Assembly (NCBI GenBank): GCA_902789365.1
Contig: CADANQ010000004.1
Coordinates: 40,042 to 104,041, forward strand
Direction of reading: 5' to 3'
Length of the DNA: 64,000 bases
Source of the DNA: an uncultured Eubacteriales bacterium
GTDB lineage: Bacteria > Bacillota > Clostridia > Christensenellales > Aristaeellaceae
Shown: piece by piece, positions 32,960-41,558 of the stretch
Numbering within the stretch: position 1 is the first letter of the stretch
Layout of the letters: every line of letters starts with the position of its first letter
Program-made: the position numbers and the translations under genes
Notes under the pieces: generated by a model
What the model was told of the DNA's origin: nothing
What the model saw: only the letters and a program-made list of their open reading frames with translations
Databases searched by the model: none

Positions 32960-34299
32960 GGCGCCCTCATCCTTTTTATGTTTTTACGGTAAGCGAGATA
33001 CAGCAAGACATACGCGCCGAACCAGGCCATGACCTCGGCAATGTACAGTCCCCACTCGCCCATCAGGCCGGGAAGCAGAAAAACGCAGGACACCCTCATC
33101 GCGAATTCGATGACGCTGGATGCAAAGGACGCCCTGACCTTACCAAGCCCCTTCAGGGCGCTGCGGTAAACGAAAAGCAGATACAAAGAGACAAGCGCCG
33201 CGCTCATCACAATGACGAAACGATAGCCCACCGTCACGACTTCTTCCACCAAAGTCTCCGCGTCCACCATGAAAAATCGGATCAGCGGTTTCCCGGCGGC
33301 CAGCATGACCGCGGCCATGGCCAGGGCGAGGCCGACCGACGTCAGCGCGCTTTTCCCGACGCCTTCCCGTACGCGGTCCATCCTGCCGGCCCCGTAATTC
33401 TGCCCGGTAAAAGTTCCGACCGCGCCGCCCACCGCGTTCCCGACCGATTCCATCAGGGCCTGCAGGCGGCCCGGGGCGTTGTATCCGGCCATGAAAATAT
33501 ATCCCCGGGCGTTTACGGCGCCGTTTACGATCAATCCGCCGAAGGAAATGACCCAGACCTCAAAGGCGGAGGGCAGTCCCAGGGACAGGAGTTTTTTCAT
33601 TTCCCCCGGGTCTTTTTTCATGTCCGCCCGGGAAACGCGCATCCCGGGCACGCCCATCCATGCCCTCAGGCATACGGCCGCGCTGATTCCCTGGGATACG
33701 ACTGTCGCCGCGGCGGCCCCGGCCGGCCCGAAGCGCAGCGCCGCCACAAACAAAAGGTCCAGGCACAGGTTGCACACCGAGGCCGCGATCACCGCGTACA
33801 GCGGCGTCCGGGAATCACCCGCGGCCCTCAGGCAGGCCGCCGCCAGGTTGTAGGCCATGGACAGCGGGATTCCCCCGAAAATGATCCTCAGGTAACCTTC
33901 CGTCAGGGCAAAGGTCTCCCCAGGGGTGTTCAAAAGCAGAAGACAGGGCCTCAGCAGCGCCTGACTCAGGATCAAAAGCGCCAGCGAAAGAATGACGCTG
34001 AGGACGACGCTCTGGGCAACGGTCTTTTTCAGGCCTTTTTTGTCCCCCGCGCCAAAGAAATGGCTCATACGGATGCCAAAGCCCATGGTCAGGTTGATGA
34101 CGGTGCCCAGGCACATATAATCCAGCCACCCGGAGGAAGAGACTGCCGCAAGCGCCGCCACACCCCCGGAGCGGCCGAGGATGATCAGGTCGCAAAGGGA
34201 ATACAATTGCTGCAGAAGACTTCCCGCCGCGGCGGGATAAGCAAAGCGGACAATCAGCTTCAGGGGCTTGCCCGACGTCATGTCGACAGTCCGTGTCAT
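32956..34299 (-). CDS. MATE family efflux transporter
   Basis: A 447-residue, 12-helix exporter of the multidrug and toxin extrusion family, working by Na+ or H+ antiport. Family features: KLIVRFAYPAAAGSLLQQLYSLCDLIILGR at the N-terminus, LRAAGDSRTPLYAVIAASVCNLCLDLLFV, and the second-half repeat GYNAPGRLQALMESVGNAVGGAVGTFTGQNYGAG. The start is 3 bases after the CoA-transferase stop, with GGAGAGG upstream. Substrate unknown. Confidence 0.9.
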   Translation of the reverse strand: MTRTVDMTSGKPLKLIVRFAYPAAAGSLLQQLYSLCDLIILGRSGGVAALAAVSSSGWLDYMCLGTVINLTMGFGIRMSHFFGAGDKKGLKKTVAQSVVLSVILSLALLILSQALLRPCLLLLNTPGETFALTEGYLRIIFGGIPLSMAYNLAAACLRAAGDSRTPLYAVIAASVCNLCLDLLFVAALRFGPAGAAAATVVSQGISAAVCLRAWMGVPGMRVSRADMKKDPGEMKKLLSLGLPSAFEVWVISFGGLIVNGAVNARGYIFMAGYNAPGRLQALMESVGNAVGGAVGTFTGQNYGAGRMDRVREGVGKSALTSVGLALAMAAVMLAAGKPLIRFFMVDAETLVEEVVTVGYRFVIVMSAALVSLYLLFVYRSALKGLGKVRASFASSVIEFAMRVSCVFLLPGLMGEWGLYIAEVMAWFGAYVLLYLAYRKNIKRMRAP

Positions 34300-34302
34300 G
34301 AA

Positions 34303-35841
34303 TCACCTCTCCTCCGCTTTCAGCGCGTCGCTGATCTCCACAGGGAACGGAAGCAGATCCAGAATATCCCGCCGGATGTCCACCCCCGGATAGACCTCCG
34401 AGAGCATCAGGCCCTTTTCCGTCAGGACGAATACGCACCTTTCGGTAACGTACATCACCCTCTGGCCGTTTTTGACCGCCCGGGAAGCGGAAAAGCTGAC
34501 CGAGCGGACCTTGTCCACAAACTTGGGGATATCCCCGTTGCGCAGGATCGTGACCTCGTCCTTTTTCCTTTCCATTTCCAGCCCGCGGGTGTTGAAGGTC
34601 AGGCAGAAAACCACCGTGGGCGTCCGGGCCGTGATATTCGCAAAGCCGCCGATGCCGGGATAGGTATCGGCGCCCCGGTGGGCGTTGACATTGCCCTCCC
34701 GGTCCACCTCAAAGGCGCCCATGAAGCAGATGTTGAGCCCGCCGGAATTGTACAGGTCGAACTGGTTGCCCATATCGTACACCGATGCCGCGCCGATCAT
34801 CGCGCCGAATACCGTTCCCGACGCCGGAAATCCGCCAATGCCGCCGGATTCCACGGTCATCGTGATTTTTTCCAGGGTGCCGTATTTCCTGGCGTAGCGG
34901 CTGACGGTTTCGGGTATGCCGATGCCGATGTTGACGATGTCGCCCTCTTTCAGTTCCTTCGCGGCCCGGCGGCCAATGGTGTTATAGGCGGGACTGGCTT
35001 TGGTCTTGGCGCCGGAAAGATCGTCGATCATCTCCTGCCAGCCCTTCCATTCCTCATAGGGAATCTCAAACGAACCGGTCAGCGCCTTAAACGCCACGGG
35101 CCGGGGCTCCGGCTCGGTCACCACGATCACGTCCACAAGGCATCCCGGGATAATCGTGTTCCTGGGGCGGGAGGGCGTGCCCACCAGCCGGTCCACCTGG
35201 ACGATCACCTTGCCGTGGTTGGCCTTGACGGCCTGGCAGATGGAAAGCGCGTCGCCGGACATATACATATCGTCAAAGGAGATATTGCCGTAGCGGTCGG
35301 CCACGGTGCCCTTGATAAGCACCATGGTGATCTTCGGCAGCTGGTAATACAGGAATTCCTCGCCGTCCACGGTCACCGGCTTTACCAGGCTGTCGTCGCG
35401 GGATATGCTGTTGATGCCCGGCCCTTCGCGCCGTGGATCGACAAAAATATCCAGACCCACCTTGCTCAGCGCGCCGGGAAGGCCGCCCGCCTGGGCGCGA
35501 ATGGCATGGCTGATGCACCCGAGGGGCAGGTTATAGGCCTCAAAACGGTCTTCAAGGACAAGGTGCTTGGTGGAGGGCATGGCGCCGAAATGACCGCAGA
35601 TCAGCTTTGATACCGCGCCTTCGCGGATGTAGCCCTCGGCGTTGCGGTTCTCGTCCCATACGCCGAAGCCGGCGCTGGAGATCAGCGTAAGATTATTCGG
35701 CTCTCCCGTTTCGTGAAATCGTTGATAAATGGCTTCGTGGAGCTCCACCGGGTTTTCGATTCCCACAAAGGAATTGACGCAGATGACCTCGCCGTTTTGC
35801 ACCAGTTCCGCCGCTTCCCGGCTTGACATGAATTTGTACAT
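34303..35841 (-). CDS. Acyl-CoA:acetate/propionate CoA-transferase (YdiF/Pct-like)
   Basis: A 512-residue class I CoA-transferase with alpha and beta halves fused. The N-half has FMSSREAAELVQNGEVICVNSFVG and GHFGAMPSTKHLVLEDR; the C-half has the catalytic glutamate E331 in TVESGGIGGFPASG. It would exchange CoA between acetyl-CoA and propionate, lactate or butyrate, a common step in anaerobic acid formation. The ATG at 35841 is chosen over an upstream TTG; it follows AAGG-rich bases and is 16 bases past the U32 gene stop. It belongs to an operon with U32, MATE and the membrane protein. Confidence 0.88.
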   Translation of the reverse strand: MYKFMSSREAAELVQNGEVICVNSFVGIENPVELHEAIYQRFHETGEPNNLTLISSAGFGVWDENRNAEGYIREGAVSKLICGHFGAMPSTKHLVLEDRFEAYNLPLGCISHAIRAQAGGLPGALSKVGLDIFVDPRREGPGINSISRDDSLVKPVTVDGEEFLYYQLPKITMVLIKGTVADRYGNISFDDMYMSGDALSICQAVKANHGKVIVQVDRLVGTPSRPRNTIIPGCLVDVIVVTEPEPRPVAFKALTGSFEIPYEEWKGWQEMIDDLSGAKTKASPAYNTIGRRAAKELKEGDIVNIGIGIPETVSRYARKYGTLEKITMTVESGGIGGFPASGTVFGAMIGAASVYDMGNQFDLYNSGGLNICFMGAFEVDREGNVNAHRGADTYPGIGGFANITARTPTVVFCLTFNTRGLEMERKKDEVTILRNGDIPKFVDKVRSVSFSASRAVKNGQRVMYVTERCVFVLTEKGLMLSEVYPGVDIRRDILDLLPFPVEISDALKAEER

Positions 35842-35857
35842 TGCCTTCGCCTTTCCG

Positions 35858-37114
35858 TTACCTGTCAATTCTTCTCAGGATATCTCCCGGCTCAAGGACC
35901 CCTTCAGCGTCTTTTCCGTCCGCCGTATTAAAGCTGACCCGCAGATCTTCCAGGGGACGCGGCGCGTTTGTCACGGGGGGGCCGTCGCCCACACGGATCT
36001 CCGCCACCGTCAGGGGAATGTTCCTTCCGTCCCTTTTCATGACCTCAATCTCTTCCCCGACAAAAAACCGGTTTCGCTGTATAAACGACGCTTTCGGGCC
36101 CCGGACCTTTTCCACGATGCCGATCCATACGGCCCCGGACAGGTAATCCCCCGCCGCCGGATTCATCCCCTCGTTTCCCGGTCTGCCGTAATAGAAACCG
36201 GTATTGAAGGGCCTGTAGGTGCATTTTTTGATCTCCCGAAGGTATTCAGGAATATTCGAAAAGTATTTTTCCTCGTCCTCAAAAAGATCGTCCAGCGCAA
36301 GCCGGTAAGCCCTTGCGACGGTGGCGACATAAAGGGGGGTTTTCATCCGTCCTTCGATCTTCAGACTGTCGACGCCGGCAAGGCACAGGTCTTTCAGCCG
36401 GTGAATCATGCACATATCCCCGGCATCGAAGATAAAGGTTCCCCGGTCGTTTTCCTCAAGAGGCAGATACTGACCCGGCCGGGTCTCTTCCGCCACGGCG
36501 TATTTCCAACGGCAGGGGTGGCTGCATTCCCCCCGGTTGGCGTCCCTTCCGGCGAAATAATTGGACAGAAGACACCTTCCGCTGTAGCTTACGCACATGC
36601 TGCCATGTACAAACGTTTCTATTTCAAGACCGGGGTCTGTTTTCTTTCTGATCGAAGCTATTTCTTCCAGACTGAGTTCTCTTGCGCAGACCACCCTTTT
36701 GGCGCCCTGCCGATGCCAGAAATCAAAGGAAAGGCTGTTGGTCAGGGACGCCTGGGTGGAGATATGAATCTCCTTGCCCGGACAGTATTCCCTGCAGAGC
36801 ATGAACATCCCGGGATCCGCGACCAGTACGGCGTCGATATCCAGACCGTTCAGTTCCCTGAAATAATCCGCGGCTTTTTCGATATCCGCTTCGTGAGCAA
36901 GAATATTGGCCGCAACATGGATCCGCCTGCCGTATTTATGGGCATAGGCGCACCCTTCCGCCATCTGGTCAAGGGTGAAATTCGTCGCTTTGGACCTGAG
37001 GCTGAAAGCTTCGCCGCCGATATACACCGCGTCGGCTCCGTAATCGACGGCAGCCCTCAGGGCCTCCGGATCCCTGGCCGGGCAAAGCAGCTCCGGTTTC
37101 CTGCCCAAGCTCAT
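35858..37114 (-). CDS. U32 family protein (TrhP/RlhA-like RNA hydroxylation factor)
   Basis: A 418-residue peptidase-family-U32 protein. The N-terminus ELLCPARDPEALRAAVDYGADAVYIGGEAFSLR and the signature ETFVHGSMCVSYSGRCLLSNYFAGRDANRGECSHPCRW are diagnostic. Members once called collagenases now include TrhP, which takes part in 5-hydroxyuridine formation at tRNA position 34, and RlhA for 23S rRNA. The four conserved cysteines could bind an iron-sulfur cluster. CGGAGG lies 5 bases before the ATG. First gene of a four-gene operon. Confidence 0.9.
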   Translation of the reverse strand: MSLGRKPELLCPARDPEALRAAVDYGADAVYIGGEAFSLRSKATNFTLDQMAEGCAYAHKYGRRIHVAANILAHEADIEKAADYFRELNGLDIDAVLVADPGMFMLCREYCPGKEIHISTQASLTNSLSFDFWHRQGAKRVVCARELSLEEIASIRKKTDPGLEIETFVHGSMCVSYSGRCLLSNYFAGRDANRGECSHPCRWKYAVAEETRPGQYLPLEENDRGTFIFDAGDMCMIHRLKDLCLAGVDSLKIEGRMKTPLYVATVARAYRLALDDLFEDEEKYFSNIPEYLREIKKCTYRPFNTGFYYGRPGNEGMNPAAGDYLSGAVWIGIVEKVRGPKASFIQRNRFFVGEEIEVMKRDGRNIPLTVAEIRVGDGPPVTNAPRPLEDLRVSFNTADGKDAEGVLEPGDILRRIDR

Positions 37115-37129
37115 CCCTTACCTCCGATT

Positions 37130-37151
37130 CTTTCACCTCCGCGGGTGAAAG
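37130..37151. repeat. Inverted repeat in the U32 leader
   Basis: CTTTCAC / GTGAAAG, 7 bp with an 8-base loop, just upstream of the U32 ribosome site. It could be an operator or a leader hairpin. Confidence 0.4.
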
Positions 37152-37167
37152 GAGTGCAATCCCAAAT

Positions 37168-37196
37168 ACTATACGTCATTATCGCCGAATTGAAAA
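37168..37196 (-). promoter_or_regulatory. Possible promoter of the U32 operon
   Basis: Minus strand: TTTTCA (37191-37196), 17-base spacer, TATAGT (37168-37173). Confidence 0.45.
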
Positions 37197-37253
37197 GTTT
37201 TTTTATCGTCTTTCCGCGCCGTTTTTCCGCGTTTTTGCCGTCTTCCTTTCCTG

Positions 37254-37282
37254 TTGACATCCTCTTCCCGTATCCATATACT
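37254..37282 (+). promoter_or_regulatory. Promoter of the AEC transporter
   Basis: Consensus TTGACA (37254-37259), 17-base spacer, TATACT (37277-37282), 31 bases before the ATG. Confidence 0.8.
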
Positions 37283-37313
37283 TTATTCGTCATTTTGTAA
37301 TCGGAGTTTTGTT

Positions 37314-38228
37314 ATGTCACAGATTCTTGTACGCGCCGGCTGCTTCTGCGCGATTATCCTTCTGGGCCATGTGCTTCGCCGTGTGAATTATTTCAGGAAA
37401 GAAGATTTTGCGGTCCTCAGCAAAATCGTCATCCGCATCACGCTGACGTGCTCCATCGTCAACAGCTTCAACGGAAAGCGTCTTGACGCCGCCATGCTCA
37501 CCATGACGCTTTTCGGCTTTGGCTTCGGCCTCTCCCTGGCGGCCCTTGCCTTTTTCTTCGGCAGGAAGTCTTCCCCCGGCGTCCGGGCTTTTGCTGTGCT
37601 GAACACCACCGGCGTCAACATCGGTAATTTTGTGCTTCCCTTCGCCCAGAGCTTCCTGGGGGCCGAAGCGGTCATGGCCGTCAGCCTGTTCGACGTGGGC
37701 AACAGCTTTTTCTGCCTCGGCGGGGCTTACGGCCTGGCGCTCGCCGTCAGCCGAGGTGAAAAACGCATCGACATGCGCCCCGTCTTCTCCGCCCTGTCAA
37801 AGTCCGTCCCTTTCATCACCTACATCCTGATGACCCTCCTCTGCGCCTTCAGGCTGAGTCTTCCCTGGCCTGTTGCGGAATTTACGGGCATCGTCGGGAA
37901 CGCCAACGCTTTTCTGGCCATGCTGATGCTGGGCGTCGGCTTCAACATCACCCCGGACAGGGAAAAAATCGGGCTGATGGCGAAGATCCTTTCGGTCCGT
38001 TTTTCCCTCGGCGTCGGGCTTTCCCTTTTGTCCTGGTTCGTCCTGCCCCTGCCGTTTTCCCTGAGGCAGGCCCTTGCCATCCTGTTCCTCGGGCCCATCG
38101 CCTCGGCGGCGCCCGCCTTCACGGAGCAGATGAAGGGCGATCATGAGCTCAGCAGCGCCGTCAATTCCCTGTCCATCGTCATCAGCGTACTGCTGATTGT
38201 CATATGTCTCACGCAGGTCGCCGCATGA
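37314..38228 (+). CDS. AEC family transporter (auxin-efflux-carrier type permease)
   Basis: A 304-residue membrane protein with about ten helices. Family marks are GHVLRRVNYFRKEDFAVLSKIVIRITLTCSI, NTTGVNIGNFVLPFAQSFLG and FLAMLMLGVGFNI. Bacterial members export or import organic anions such as malate or malonate; the substrate here is unknown. The ATG at 37314 is chosen for CGGAG 8 bases upstream and because the helix starts there. Single gene with its own promoter; divergent from the U32 operon. Confidence 0.85.
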   Translation: MSQILVRAGCFCAIILLGHVLRRVNYFRKEDFAVLSKIVIRITLTCSIVNSFNGKRLDAAMLTMTLFGFGFGLSLAALAFFFGRKSSPGVRAFAVLNTTGVNIGNFVLPFAQSFLGAEAVMAVSLFDVGNSFFCLGGAYGLALAVSRGEKRIDMRPVFSALSKSVPFITYILMTLLCAFRLSLPWPVAEFTGIVGNANAFLAMLMLGVGFNITPDREKIGLMAKILSVRFSLGVGLSLLSWFVLPLPFSLRQALAILFLGPIASAAPAFTEQMKGDHELSSAVNSLSIVISVLLIVICLTQVAA

Positions 38229-38320
38229 TTTTTGTTTTACGTTTTATGTAGCGCCGCGGAGCGATTTATGGTATGATTTTCTCATCGGAAACACATCAAC
38301 ATTTTCAGGAGGCGTCGATT

Positions 38321-39787
38321 ATGGCCAAGATCATTCTGGATCCGTCCCAAAGCGCCGGCACCGTAAGCAAAAACATCTACGGTCACTTTTCCGAGCATCT
38401 GGGCCGCTGCATCTATCAGGGGCTCTTTGTCGGGAAGGACAGCCCCATTCCCAACAAAAACGGCATGCGCGCGGACGTTGTGGATGCGCTGAAGAAGCTC
38501 GGCGTCCCCGTACTCCGCTGGCCCGGCGGCTGCTTTGCCGACGAGTACCACTGGGAAGACGGCATCGGTCCTTTGGAAAACCGCAAACGCATGGTGAACA
38601 CCAACTGGGGCGGCGTGGTGGAGGACAATTCCTTCGGAACCCACGAATTTCTGGAGCTTTGCGCCCAGATCGGCTGCGAGCCGTATATCAACGGCAACGT
38701 CGGCAGCGGCACCGTCCGCGAAATGGCGGAATGGGTTGAATACCTCAACAGTGACGGCGATTCCACGGTTGTGCGCCGCCGCCGCGCCAACGGAAGGCAG
38801 GACGCCTGGAACGTGAAATATTTCTGCGTCGGGAACGAAAGCTGGGGCTGCGGAGGAAACATGCGGCCCGAATACTACGCCGACGAATACCGCCGCTATG
38901 CCACCTTCTGCCGTCAGTACGGCAAAAACAAGCTGTATAAGATTGCCTGCGGCCCCAACTCCGACGATTACGAATGGACCCGGGTGCTGATGGAGCGGGC
39001 CGGAAAACAGATGGACGGACTCAGCCTTCATTACTACACCCTCTGCGGCGACTGGCAGACCTCCAAGGGCTCGGCCACCCGGTTCACCGAGGAGGAATAT
39101 TACCGCACCCTTTACCGCGCCTCCAAAATGGACGAGTTGGTCACCCGCCACAGCGCCGTCATGGACCGGTATGATCCCGACAAAAAGGTGGGGCTGATCG
39201 TGGACGAATGGGGCACCTGGTATGACGTTGAAGAAGGGACCAATCCCGGTTTCCTGTATCAGCAGAATACCATGCGCGACGCGATGGTGGCAGCCATCAC
39301 CCTGAACATCTTCAACCGTCACTGCGACCGGGTCAAAATGGCCAACCTGGCCCAGACCGTCAACGTACTTCAGTCTGTTATCCTTACGGAAGGGGACAGG
39401 ATGGTTCTGACGCCCACTTACCATGTGTTTGATCTTTACAGGGATCACATGGACGCCCGGGCAGTGGAATGCAGGGTGGAATCCGAAAGCGTATGCGAAG
39501 GCGAATACGGCCAGCCTCAGGTGACAGCCTCGGCCTCCGAAAAAGACGGGTTCCTTACTCTTACGCTCGCCAATCTTTCCGCAGCCGCTCCGGTCCGGGT
39601 GCAGACGGAAGGCGTCCGCGCCGCCGAATGCAGCGGCATGGTGCTGACGGGCCCCATGAACAGCTTCAATGATTTCGGCTGTTCCATCCTTGAAGTTCGT
39701 CCTCTGAACGGAATCGCCCTTTCCGACGGCGCTGTCAGCCTGACACTGCCCGCCTGCTCCGTGGCGGCGCTCAGGATTCGGGTATGA
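38321..39787 (+). CDS. abfA: GH51 alpha-L-arabinofuranosidase
   Basis: A 488-residue intracellular enzyme (no signal peptide) that removes arabinofuranosyl side chains from arabinan or arabinoxylan oligomers. GH51 marks: [43 protein letters not shown], the acid/base E173 in [10 protein letters not shown], the nucleophile E296 in VDEWGTWY, and a C-terminal beta-sandwich ending [10 protein letters not shown]. Length and catalytic spacing match the family. AGGAGG lies 8 bases before the ATG; TATGAT at 38272-38277 could be its -10, without a good -35. It overlaps the DUF6171 gene by 4 bases. Confidence 0.94.
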   Translation: MAKIILDPSQSAGTVSKNIYGHFSEHLGRCIYQGLFVGKDSPIPNKNGMRADVVDALKKLGVPVLRWPGGCFADEYHWEDGIGPLENRKRMVNTNWGGVVEDNSFGTHEFLELCAQIGCEPYINGNVGSGTVREMAEWVEYLNSDGDSTVVRRRRANGRQDAWNVKYFCVGNESWGCGGNMRPEYYADEYRRYATFCRQYGKNKLYKIACGPNSDDYEWTRVLMERAGKQMDGLSLHYYTLCGDWQTSKGSATRFTEEEYYRTLYRASKMDELVTRHSAVMDRYDPDKKVGLIVDEWGTWYDVEEGTNPGFLYQQNTMRDAMVAAITLNIFNRHCDRVKMANLAQTVNVLQSVILTEGDRMVLTPTYHVFDLYRDHMDARAVECRVESESVCEGEYGQPQVTASASEKDGFLTLTLANLSAAAPVRVQTEGVRAAECSGMVLTGPMNSFNDFGCSILEVRPLNGIALSDGAVSLTLPACSVAALRIRV

Positions 39788-40095
39788 AGGACGGCGTAAT
39801 GGATCTGAAGGAGCTGTCCGAATGGTCCTCCCGCCTTCCGATGTGCCGGAAATGCATGCTGGAGGACATGGAAAACGGAACCGATATCGCGGCGCTCCTT
39901 CAGCGCCTGACAGCGTCGATCCCCATGAATGAACGGTCGGAAGAGGAAGAAATAAACCGACGTCTGGATATTTGCCGGCATTGTGACCATCTGTACAGCG
40001 GCACCTGCGCCCTTTGCGGCTGTTTTGTTCAGCTCCGTGCGTCAAAAAAGCGCGCCGCCTGCCCGGACATTCCGGACAGGTGGCGCGCCTCCTGA
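39784..40095 (+). CDS. DUF6171 small cysteine-rich protein
   Basis: A 103-residue protein with three cysteine pairs: MCRKCML near the start, CRHC and CALCGC in the middle, and a final CPDIPDRW. The arrangement suggests one or two zinc knuckles. It fits DUF6171, a family of unknown function in Firmicutes. Its ATG overlaps the GH51 stop (ATGA), so translation is coupled. An internal ATG three residues into the ORF is a possible start. Confidence 0.75.
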   Translation: MKDGVMDLKELSEWSSRLPMCRKCMLEDMENGTDIAALLQRLTASIPMNERSEEEEINRRLDICRHCDHLYSGTCALCGCFVQLRASKKRAACPDIPDRWRAS

Positions 40096-40202
40096 CCCGC
40101 CTTCTTTTTGTGCCGGCCTGTTTTTCATGAGACATCCGCCAGTCAGCAAATACTGTTTCCTGCCTGTGAAAATCCCGCTGAATCCACCCGCCGGAGGTCA
40201 TG

Positions 40203-41102
40203 ATGATCAACCGCAAAATCCGGTATTTCGTTACCCTGGCCGAATGCCTGTCCTTTACGCAGACGGCCGCCCAGTATGACGTATCCCAGACTGCCGTCAG
40301 CCAGTACATTTCCTCCCTGGAGGAAAGGCTGAAGGTCCGGCTTTTCGAGCGCAGCCAGCGGCAGGTGACCCTGACCGAGGCCGGCGCGTATTATTACGCC
40401 CGGGTCAAGTCCATGCTCAGGACCTATGACGAAACACTGAATCACCTGCACACCCTGGCCCAGGGATACCGGGCCAGGCTGAAGGTGGGCGTGGGCATGT
40501 ACGAATACTGCTCCACCGAGGGCTTCATTTCCCGTTTTCTCGCCGTCCATCCGGAAATACGGCTGGATATCCTGCAGTATCCCTATTCCGCCCTGACCGA
40601 AAAGCTGAAAACGGGCGAGGTGGATATTATTATCTGCGACAGGCTGTGCGAAGACGCCTTTCCGCATAATTACCTGATTTCCAGAACCCTTTTTTCATCG
40701 CCCAATTATATCGTGGCCCATCCGGAGGTAGCAAAAAAATACGACGGCGACGTCAGGAAAATGCTCCGCGGCGAATGTCTGATCACTAACTGTGAAATCG
40801 ACGGCCCGTCCTCTCTTCAGATGCTGAATATCCTGTTCATGGACGAATTCGGCTTTGTTCCCGGCAACATATCCCAGACCAATTCCGTCAACGCCCAGTT
40901 GATGATGGTCCGGGCCCGCCGCGGCGCGGCCATGGTCCCCGGCTTTATCCTTTCGGTCTACGGCCAGGGCCTGGTCCGGTTTGACCTGCCCGACAACAGG
41001 CTGATCCGGTATCAGCTCATGTACCTCAGGGACTGCAAAAATGACGCCGTCCCCCTCCTTTTCCATTTTGAAGAGAACCGGGGTCCGGATCCGGCGAAAT
41101 AA
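40203..41102 (+). CDS. LysR-family transcriptional regulator
   Basis: A 299-residue regulator. The N-terminal winged HTH is clear (IRYFVTLAECLSFTQTAAQYDVSQTAVSQYISSLEERLKVRLFERSQRQVTLTEAG) and the C-terminal periplasmic-binding-like effector domain follows. The ligand is unknown. GGAGG precedes two adjacent ATGs (40200, 40203); the second has better spacing. It stands 100 bases downstream of DUF6171 and before the convergent YolD gene. Confidence 0.88.
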   Translation: MINRKIRYFVTLAECLSFTQTAAQYDVSQTAVSQYISSLEERLKVRLFERSQRQVTLTEAGAYYYARVKSMLRTYDETLNHLHTLAQGYRARLKVGVGMYEYCSTEGFISRFLAVHPEIRLDILQYPYSALTEKLKTGEVDIIICDRLCEDAFPHNYLISRTLFSSPNYIVAHPEVAKKYDGDVRKMLRGECLITNCEIDGPSSLQMLNILFMDEFGFVPGNISQTNSVNAQLMMVRARRGAAMVPGFILSVYGQGLVRFDLPDNRLIRYQLMYLRDCKNDAVPLLFHFEENRGPDPAK

Positions 41103-41131
41103 TCTTATTATTTTATTATCTTAATAAATTA

Positions 41132-41557
41132 TTATACCTCCGATCCGCCTTTATCTTTCCGGAGAATCTCCAGGCTGTAAACATCGTCCAGGCTGATCTT
41201 TTTCCCGGAAAGGCGCACCGTCCGCTCCACGGGATCGTATCCCGACGCGGTCCCGGTCAGCGTCACGGTTTTCCCCTCCGCGCTTCCCGCCTGCCTCGGG
41301 ACAAACAGAAGGACCCGCACGGCGGGCCGGGACGATATAACGCGCGCGAGTTCGTTTACCCGCGCGTTTTTTTCCGCGGCCTCGTCCTCCCCGGGGGTCC
41401 GCTTTTCTTCGCGGACCTCTTCTCTCTCATGGATCTCGTCGCCAAAGCCCCTCAGGGACGCAAAGGGCATAAACTGCTTCGCCCTGTCGGCTCGGGGCAT
41501 GCGGGGACGGGAGGATTTGGGCCGTTCAAGGCCGATGATATCGTCGTATCCGCCCAT
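41132..41557 (-). CDS. YolD-like protein
   Basis: A 141-residue protein of the YolD family, which accompanies Y-family polymerases of the UvrX type in Firmicutes and may act as a UmuD-like partner. It shows RMPRADRAKQFMPFASLRGFGDEI and a C-terminal small beta domain (GYDPVERTVRLSGKKISLDDV). The ATG at 41557 has GGAGG 9 bases upstream and begins one base after the polymerase stop; an ATG at 41566 would overlap it. Same operon as the polymerase. Confidence 0.85.
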   Translation of the reverse strand: MGGYDDIIGLERPKSSRPRMPRADRAKQFMPFASLRGFGDEIHEREEVREEKRTPGEDEAAEKNARVNELARVISSRPAVRVLLFVPRQAGSAEGKTVTLTGTASGYDPVERTVRLSGKKISLDDVYSLEILRKDKGGSEV

Positions 41558-41558
41558 T

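Noticed and set aside
34060..37300. Long plus-strand frames opposite the CoA-transferase and U32 genes
   Set aside because: No domain pattern; both are shadows of well-supported minus-strand genes.
41080..41140. A+T-rich TTATTATTTTATTATC stretch as an origin-like or attachment site
   Set aside because: It is short and lies between convergent LysR and YolD stops; simple low-complexity intergenic DNA.
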